Shown: piece by piece, positions 57,243 to 64,000 of the stretch | Position numbering within the stretch: position 1 is the first letter of the stretch | Layout of the letters: each line of letters starts with the position of its first letter | Assembly (NCBI GenBank): GCA_028274465.1 | Contig: CM051456.1 | Coordinates: 51,249,360-51,313,359 of the forward strand | Direction: 5' to 3' | DNA length: 64,000 nucleotides | Source: Plantago ovata | Taxonomy: Eukaryota > Streptophyta > Magnoliopsida > Lamiales > Plantaginaceae | Notes under the pieces: model-generated | The model's input: only the letters and a program-made list of their open reading frames with translations | Told to the model about the DNA's origin: nothing | Database searches by the model: none | Made by a program: the position numbers and the translations under genes

Positions 57243-60200
57243 GTCTCTCTCTCTCTAATGGTTTTTAGGTAATCTAATAGAATAGGAGAACACAGTACAA
57301 GTATTTTGATAATATAATGTAAGCCGGGTATTGTTTAGATGAAGATTTCATAAATTGTGGTAATACTTGCATCAAATTTCAAAATCCACTGGTAGCTATC
57401 ACAACTTGAAAATTTAAGTTCTTCCTCCATCCCATTACAAATGTGCTCTCTCTCTCTCTCTCTAATGGTTTTTAGGTAATCTAATAGAATAGGAGAACAC
57501 AGTACAAGTATTTTGATAATATAATGTAAGCCGGGTATTGTTTAGATGAAGATTTCATAAATTGTGGTAAATTTGAAAATGTGTGTTTATCAGGGTATTA
57601 ATATTTCCAGAAATAGGACTTTTGCACATCTTTAATGGGGCACCCAAAATGGTACATAACTACCTGCATCACTCAGCTGTCCTGATATGAGTTTTAATCA
57701 GCAAACCTTTTCATAGTTCGCATAAATAAGTGCACTTATGCCACACTTCGCACGTGTATAAATTTTTGAATTCGCACATTCATATCTGAGGCATATTTTG
57801 GAATTGATGTTCTTGAGATGGTTATATGCCACAAATTTAGAAGTTGAGATTGTCGCTTATAACTTTTGAAGATGCATCTAATTCTATGTATACTGTCATG
57901 GTTGTGATAAGTAAGGCTTTTCTTTTCATGAACTTAACCTTAGTGCTGTGTAATATATCATTGAAGTTAAATTCCCATTAAACAAGCAAGATTTAGTTGC
58001 ATGCCCTACATAATTTTTCAATGTAGTTTTTTTTTTTTTGGTTTTTTTTTTTTGGTTTTTTTTTTTTGTACAATTTTCATGGAACACCTTTTCATGCAAG
58101 AGATAATGAGTGATGTTAATATGGCTTGTTATGCAGAGGGAATCAGCCTTTACGATCCACCAGAAAAAATTATACCACGGTGGAAGGTACCTCCCACAGA
58201 CAAGAATCCCGAGTTTTTAAATAATTTCTTGGAACAAAGAAAATCTCTTGTTGCTGAAGGCCTTAAAAACTCAGTTTCCACAAAGAAAAGTGGAAACCTT
58301 TTCGTAGATAAATCAGAAGAACCTTCACCCCGAGGGAGTACTGATTTGGTGGCGGATGTTTCAGTTAAAAGTGGAAAAGTTCAAGAAGACCCTCCCTTAT
58401 CTTCAAAGACCGTCATACAAGGCAGCGATGGATCTGTTAAGGCTGGTAAAAAATCAGGGAAGGAGTTCTGGCAGCACACGAAGAAATGGTCCGAAGGATT
58501 TTTAGAGTCTTATAATGCAGCAACAGACCCAGAAGTAAAATCTGTGATGAAAGACATAGGAAAGGATTTAGATAAATGGATCACTGAGAAAGAGATACAG
58601 GAAGCAGCTGAGTTGATGGACAAACTCCCAGAGAAAGGACAGAAGTTTGTAAAAGAAAAACTCTATAAAGTAAAGCGAGAAATGGAACTTTTTGGACCCC
58701 AAGCTTTTGTGAACAAGTACCGAGAATATGCAGAAGAAAAGGAAGAAGATTATTTGTGGTGGCTAGATCTTCCTTATGTTATGGTGGGGATGCTTCATTC
58801 TCGGTTTTTCTTTTTTGAAATCATGAGTTATTTTGTGTTTTGCAGATTACTGTTTATCTAATATAGCAAATGATATGTTTTTCTTTGTTGATATATATTA
58901 ACTACTTGATAATGACTTTTTCTTTAATTTTTGCAATTTCAGTGCATAGAGTTATACACAATAGATAATGGAGAGCAGAGAGTGGGTTTCTATTCCTTGG
59001 AGATGGCTGTTGATCTTGAATTGGATCCAAAGCAGTATCATGTTATTGCTTTTGAGGATGCTAGCGATTGCAAGAACCTTTGTTACATTATACAAGCTCA
59101 CCTGGAATTACTGGGAAACGGAAATGCTTTTGTAATTGCTAGGCCGCCTAAGGTAATCAGTCAAGTTTCAAAATCTTGCATGTTACTCTATATTAGGATT
59201 CATGATATTTCTTTAGAAGATTTAGAAGTTAGGTATATTTGTTTAATATCATGTGCGAAGTGCAATTCAACAGATGCAGCCTTCTTACTGGGATTGTAAT
59301 CCATGAAGAGGGAATTGTAGTTTCCTACTCAATATTCCCACTTTGTTATACTTACCTACCGATGATTTAATATGGTACACCATCATACCTAAGCCTCCAA
59401 AGAATTAGCACCTTCCTTCACACATACTTCCTCCATTTCATTAATAACTTCCTAGTTTCAATTTTGGGCGTTCTTATACAAACTTCCTAACCCAAATGTC
59501 GAAAATTTTCCAACCCACTTACCAATTTTTTATTATTTATCTCTCCTTCTTTATAACCACTTTATCACTCTCTCGCATACTTTATCACCCATTTACAATA
59601 AAATACTCATACAAATCACTTTTTTAATATTATTCCTTAAAATTGATAATTTTTACCAGTTAGTAAGATACAAAATAAATGGAGGAAATAGCAGTTATGG
59701 CCATGTACTGGCCACGCCTGATAGTAGTTTAGTCTGAACATGATATTTTTTTAACTTCCTCACAAAAAATTTAGGACTTTTTGCCTACTTTTTTAATTTT
59801 TCCAAAATATTTGTTGGGCAGAAAAACAGTCACAAAATGTCCTTGCCTTTTAACTCCTTCAGCTAGGGGATCTTGTACTACTAGTGTGCTATTTGCTCCC
59901 AAAAATTACTGAATTTATGATTTTCGTAGGGAAGTACTAAATTCTGGAAAAGGTTGGGTGTAATTTGTCTAATATCTGTCCTCCATAGCCTAGGAATATA
60001 TTGCCACTAACTTCATCTTTCTTGATTCTTTTCAGGATGCTTTCCGCGAAGCCAAAGAAAATGGTTTCAATGTAACTGTCATCAGGAACGGTCAGCTGCA
60101 GCTCAATATTGACCAAATATTGGAAGAAGTAGAAGAATTAATCCAAGAGATAGGTAGTAAAATTTACCATGACAAACTGATGAAAGAACGTTCAGTGGAT

Positions 60201-60447
60201 ATAAATGCAATGATGAAGGGTGTATTTGGCATCAGCAAACCAACCAAGAGGTGAAATTTGCAGGATTACAAGCATGATGGCTTTTACTTTCCTGAAAGTC
60301 CTGCCAATGTTGCTTTGTTTAATTTTATGTCTTTGTTTTTTATTTTATTTTATTTTATTTATTTATTAACTTATTTATTTATTTATTTCTTGTGGCTGCA
60401 GGAAGAAACAGTCAAAGAGGAAACCAAAGAGAGGCATCAACCCTTGA
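54456..60447 (+). CDS. EMB1703: EMB1703: plastid protein essential for embryo development
   Basis: Five exons (54456-56955, 58137-58783, 58943-59152, 60036-60250, 60402-60447) join in phase to 1205 residues. I chose MAFASTASN at 54456 as the start because it opens a typical chloroplast transit peptide (Ser/His/Arg-rich, no acids). An in-frame ATG 35 codons upstream lies in the putative transposon end. Conserved stretches are SARCGRPTKRQNHLRKKL, KLESWVEQYKKDSDFWG and EIREMARNAREIE. Further on come NFHEFEPIVEKI, ENLDYGAEGISLYDPPEK, DLPYVMCIELYTIDNG and GFYSLEMAVDLEL, and the end is strongly basic. One membrane-like segment lies at about residues 268-286 (VGFLLLCGLLVVRVFF). The family is plant-specific, Arabidopsis mutants arrest as embryos, and the biochemical role is unknown to me. 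Confidence 0.85.
56187..56574 (+). repeat. In-frame tandem duplication inside EMB1703 exon 1
   Basis: Two adjacent coding units start LEKSS at 56187 and 56391. Each runs through DHE, QQN, HEK, TSEKED and SQSP to TAEQTPSP, about 68 and 61 codons. They are diverged but clearly homologous. The segment is acidic and probably unstructured. Confidence 0.85.
57077..57570 (+). repeat. Direct duplication with CT microsatellite in EMB1703 intron 1
   Basis: A unit from TTTCAAAATCCACTGG to TTTCATAAATTGTGG occurs at 57077-57360 and again at 57377-57567. The copies are almost identical outside the CT tract, which spans about 57148-57256 in the first copy and only about 20 bases in the second. Confidence 0.9.
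59427..59688. mobile_element. Stowaway-like MITE in EMB1703 intron 3
   Basis: 262 bp with terminal inverted repeats CTTCCTCCATTT / AAATGGAGGAAA, flanked by TA on both sides (59425-59426, 59689-59690). The AT-rich interior has no coding capacity. The ends match Stowaway (Tc1/mariner-related) MITEs. Confidence 0.8.
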
Positions 60448-60863
60448 TATTTTGATACCATTACTCAAATATGGATGTTTGTTTACAGGAGATGAGAGGA
60501 ACTCATGGTTCGTGGTCTTTGCAGCTGCAGTCTATTGTGCACTGTTAAAGTACAAATATTTAGTAGAATGTGTCTGTTAACTCATCTTCAGCACTAACTT
60601 TGAGATGTGAAACCAGAAAATCACAACGTATGCAGAGTTATTGCCCAGGAAAGCCTCAGGTCAGAGTAAATTATAATATATATGTTCCTATCACAACAAC
60701 TGAGTAAATGTCCTGATGCTTGGTGAAAGAATTCTCTGTTTTCTAAGTGCGTCATGCAGTTTTCGTTCTAATTTGGATCCATATATTGAATTAAATTTGT
60801 TGAGTAATGCCCATTAGCCCCCATAATTGACAGCCAATATGCAATTGGCCAAGTATGAACTTA

Positions 60864-61516
60864 GGCCTTCTCCAGCAGAGCCTCAAATGGGCATTTGAGG
60901 CCCATAAAGCTCTGCTGGAGAGCATGATGAGGAGCAAAGATTTGCTTCTCACCTCAAATGTTTGAGGTGAGAAGCAAAGGCCTCATCACCTCTTTTTTCC
61001 TTTTTTTATTTTTTCCTTTCTTTTCTTGTTTTATGTTTCCATTTCATTGACTTTTCTTTGTTCTTTTTTTCTTTCGTTTACTTCTTCTCTTTTCTTTGTT
61101 TTCATTATTTCTTTCTTTTTCTTCTTAATTTTATTCTTTTTTAATTTTATTTTATTCCTTTTTTGTATTTTGTATACATTTATATTGTTTGTAAATAATA
61201 TTATTTGTAAAAAGTAAAATACATTTATTCGATAAATTATTCAATGATTCATATTACAAATAAAAAATAATACACCCTTACATAATGATAAGATTACAAA
61301 TTTTACGCAAAATAATACACCTTGCATAATGTAATTGTAATTAATTAATAATAATGAAAATGAGATTAATAATGAAGTATTAAAAGAAATGAGAAAATGA
61401 AAGGTAAAAGAGGGGTTGAAGGGGAGTTACTGTTGGAGTGTTGAGGTTTAAATTGAGTGGAATGCTGATGTGGCGGACTTAAGGCTCAAATTGAGTATCA
61501 ACTGTTGGAGAAGGCC
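60864..61516. mobile_element. Tourist-like MITE (PIF/Harbinger-type)
   Basis: 653 bp with terminal repeats GGCCTTCTCCAGCAG ... CTGTTGGAGAAGGCC (one mismatch), flanked by a TTA duplication (60861-60863, 61517-61519). Inner palindromes (AGCCTCAAATGGGCATTTGAGGC type) give further foldback. The interior is pyrimidine-rich and noncoding. The 3-bp TTA duplication points to PIF/Harbinger mobilisation. Confidence 0.85.
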
Positions 61517-61775
61517 TTAGGATTCATTATGTGCGCGATTAGTTGCTCTGTATCTCCACCTTGTACATAGTTCAGTAAATGAGTGCAACTAAATCATTCA
61601 ACTATATAAAAAAGCTAGAGTTGAGTTACCTTTGATTCTGAAAGAGTGTTTGCAACTGAGTAACCCATATGGATAAATTGAGATAATTCTCCTTGCTTTT
61701 TAGTGTTTAAAAGTGTTCCCTGAACGTTTATTATCACCAATAATTTAAAGTAATTAACAAGCAAATAGTGGCTGC

Positions 61776-62277
61776 GTGGTGAGTTGCAGAATTTGCTCCT
61801 CTTTCTTCCACTTCTTCTCCCTCATAATTTCCTTCTCACCATTCACCGTTTCAAGTTTCAACACCATCTCCAATGGATCTCATCTCAATATGCTCCACCC
61901 TCCTACTGGTGCTACCAGTCCACTCGTCTCATGTCCCTCCTGTGCGAATCCGACAGGGTATGCCCCCCTGCAACGGTGGATTCATTCAAGTTGTCAACCT
62001 GTCGGATTTCTCTCCAGAGCCACAGATGCGGTATGATTCTCCTCGCACCGGGTTCAACCTGCCTTACCACTATGAAACCGGGTTGTTTAACCTGTTAGTT
62101 GTCCTACGTAGCCATCCGCCAGGTTCCTCACCATTTTCCACTGCTGATGAAGGAATCGGAGGTGTAGATGGGAATTTTGAGCTGTACTATAACAATGGTA
62201 TCGGGTGTCATCTGCCATCGACGATGTCTAAGTTGCTGCATGGATCTGGATGTGATTGTAAGGGGTTTACTTAAGTC
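61776..62277 (+). CDS. Unrecognised open stretch, possibly a gene fragment
   Basis: Two overlapping plus-strand frames occur. The longer, from ATG 61873 to 62274 (133 codons), begins with a hydrophobic segment (MDLISICSTLLLVLP) and then reads PCNGGFIQVVNLSDFSPEP, FNLPYHYETGLF, GNFELYYNNGIG and CDCKGFT. I do not recognise a family. The residue composition looks protein-like, with Gly, Tyr and Cys spaced as in a folded domain. It lies upstream of a uL3 fragment, so it may be debris carried with it. No splice partner was identified. Confidence 0.3.
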
Positions 62278-62529
62278 AGGTTTTGGCCGCCGTTCTTTCC
62301 ATCGAAGACTTCGAGTTATTCAACATCTTCCATAATGATTTCGATGATGGGAAGGGACAAGGACTGGAGATTTACCTATTTTTAAGTGTAAGTGTTTCAA
62401 AATTTATTGATCTCTCTTTGATTGTTGTAAAAATATTTTCCCAGTTAGATGTGAGCTTTATTATGGTGTTGAACATGGATCTTCGGTTTAAAAGGTTTGA
62501 ACACCTGTTTATTATCTTATGACTGTACG

Positions 62530-62943
62530 TGATCATTTCATTTTCATCTGTATAGTTTGTTTTGTGTTGATTGATTCTGAGCACGAAGAGATATATTCTA
62601 ATTAAACAACCATTTTGATTCATGACAGCTGGTTCAATAGTTTGCCTAGTGATTTTTTTTTTTCAGTTAGAAGTTTCTTCTCATTTTCTTGTGTTTGGTT
62701 TTGGAGTGCGTACCAGCCAAGGAAAACTAGCTAACTACTCTGCTGTTGTACCTTCCACACTCACTTCTTTCATATGTTGCGGACCTTGTTAAAATACTTC
62801 AATTTTATAATGTTTTTGCCACTTCAAAAATAAATTCATAATGTATTTATTCTAATTTCGTGTAATTGGATAATGTTTTTAACTGTCTGTGAATATATTT
62901 TATTTATCGTCCAAATTTTGATTTTGCAATATTGATTTCTCCA
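62530..62943. other. No feature recognised
   Basis: AT-rich sequence between the unrecognised frame and the uL3 fragment. Confidence 0.4.
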
Positions 62944-63120
62944 GGACTACACGAGAATGAGACTTGTGAAACTGTTATTTTCATTGCAACACCACCGGGT
63001 GCTGTTGGTGTTGTGGGCTACATGGAAACCGCATCTGCACCTAGACTTCTGGGCTCAATTTCTAAGTGAGGAGGTGAAGAGCTACATGAAAATCTCAATC
63101 CGGACAGTCTTCCCTAATTT
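62944..63120 (+). pseudogene. Ribosomal protein uL3 (RPL3) fragment
   Basis: One frame reads HENETCETVIFIATPP then VGVVGYMET. After a shift another reads FWAQFLSEEVK. These match, in order, the uL3 segments ending in ETPP, the VGVVGYVETP strand and the WAQHLSEEVK helix. The fragment is about 55 codons long and has at least one frameshift and a stop. An AG precedes it (CTCCAG at 62939-62944), so it may be a single exon of a genomic copy rather than a processed one. Confidence 0.6.
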
Positions 63121-63310
63121 ATTGGAGCAGCTTCCACACAGGTTTTTTTACTTTCATCAAAACTCACAAGTGGTGTAATTTGCTCAAGCTAACCGATAAG
63201 CATGGGATTAATTCTGGTTTTGTTGTTACTGGAATAAATTAATTTGTAGGGACATATGATGTGGATGAAGAAGCAAGATGACTTTAAGCAGAAGTTTTGA
63301 AACGGAGCGA

Positions 63311-63357
63311 GGAGGGTGCACACAGTGTGCTGAAGGAGGGTGCACACAGTGTGCTGA
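63311..63357 (+). repeat. 24-bp tandem duplication
   Basis: GGAGGGTGCACACAGTGTGC plus TGAA/TGAG, twice in tandem. The unit contains a palindromic GTGCACAC/GTGTGC core. Confidence 0.9.
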
Positions 63358-63461
63358 GTGTTGATAATGTAAATTCTTTTGATCTGTCACTCTTATGTTC
63401 AACAGTCAACGCTTCCATTAATTCGTTCATCTGGCTTATGCAATGACTTCTGTCTAGGCTT

Positions 63462-63612
63462 TTCAATGGGTTGGGTTGAACCCAACCCAATCCGAAAATT
63501 TAAGGAACGGGTTTCAACCCGACCCGAAAATAATGAAAACCCAACCCGTACCTAACCCGTACCAAATAATTATTAACGGGTTGGGTACGGGTCGGGTACG
63601 GTAAAACCCTAT
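63462..63612. repeat. ACCC/GGGT-rich foldback repeat
   Basis: Repeated GGGTTGGGT and ACCCAACCC blocks in both orientations (for example GGGTTGGGTT followed by GAACCCAACCC). This is a common plant foldback-type repeat. The remainder to 64000 shows nothing I can name. Confidence 0.5.
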
Positions 63613-64000
63613 AAACCCGTGACTCCAATCTCTTCTATCTAATAAGAAAACAACGGCCGACTTTCTCCCAGACGACTCAGAATCGACTTCAACTTCAATC
63701 GATCGACTTCACGTCTTCAACAGCCATGAATCGACTTCACTAAGCTCTCTTGAATCTGGATTCGAATCGGCCATGTCACAAATAGGTATGAATTCTATTG
63801 ATTTGATTCTATTGATATGGGTTTTGTTTATTTCATGGGTTCTCTTGATTTGATATTGATTTTGTTGATTTCATGGGTAATGTTGATTATGTTGATTTGA
63901 TATGGGTTTTCATTGCACTCGTAAGCATACCCTCTTCTCCCAGAGGCTCTGAAATTAAATTAATTTAGTGGGTCTATATATCGCAACGAGTATGAGTATT

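Noticed and set aside
58001-58136. N-terminal hydrophobic extension of EMB1703 exon 2
   Set aside because: It is the T-rich tract before the splice acceptor. The exon begins at 58137, where the phase and conserved GISLYDPP sequence match.
61026-61217. Phe/Leu-rich open frame
   Set aside because: It is a by-product of the pyrimidine-rich interior of the Tourist-like MITE.

Overview
This is nuclear DNA of a flowering plant, most likely a eudicot. The evidence is GT-AG introns, plant-type LTR retrotransposons, CACTA, MULE, PIF/Harbinger, Stowaway and Tourist elements, and one plant-specific plastid gene (EMB1703). I cannot name the species. There are no bacterial operons, CRISPR arrays, or convincing tRNA or rRNA genes.

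Layout. (1) 1-17118 is a nest of two related Ty3/gypsy elements of Athila type. G1 runs forward: its 3' internal part is at 1-3465 and its LTR at 3466-4753. G2 runs in reverse (4754-17118), with both LTRs, a tRNA-Asp-type primer binding site and a gag-pol frame broken five times. G1 sits inside the 3' LTR of G2. A 3.7-kb CACTA element (4836-8567) sits in the same LTR, and the uninterrupted LTR at the other end of G2 preserves the empty site. (2) 17119-22990 is a pile of fragments: the 3' half of a Ty1/copia element, the 3' end of a second CACTA element, a partial copia-like LTR and an RNase H-like pseudogene. (3) 23271-54370 is the most unusual part. It is an array of transposon-related genes: four Myb/SANT-like paralogues on the minus strand (A-D), a GRF zinc-finger membrane protein and two PB1-like paralogues on the plus strand, a HARBI1-like gene with an intact frame but lost catalytic acids, and a PIF/Harbinger transposase plus Myb pair with an intact catalytic triad. 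The block is bounded by a shared inverted 15-mer (GCCTGTTTGGTTGGG) with similar flanks, so it may be one giant Harbinger-type element; this is a hypothesis. A complete Mutator-like element (34650-44476) with a 9-bp target duplication is nested inside. It encodes a MULE transposase and, on the other strand, a complete Ulp1-type protease. (4) 54456-60447 is the host gene EMB1703 with five exons. It has a CT microsatellite and a duplication in intron 1 and a Stowaway MITE in intron 3. (5) 60448-64000 holds a Tourist-like MITE, an unrecognised open stretch and a fragment of ribosomal protein uL3.

How it fits together. Almost everything except EMB1703 is mobile or derived from mobile DNA. The Harbinger transposase and Myb-like protein normally act together, the Myb partner binding DNA and helping the nuclease. 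In this window that pair occurs twice in the same order and strand: once with an intact triad (51949-53859 with 50475-51673) and once with a dead nuclease but open frames (45938-48474 with 44714-45363). The second pair resembles the Arabidopsis ALP1/ALP2 situation, in which Harbinger-derived proteins became chromatin factors. Several genes are broken by one-base indels, many in short homopolymers. These could be real decay or uncorrected assembly errors, and raw reads are needed to tell.
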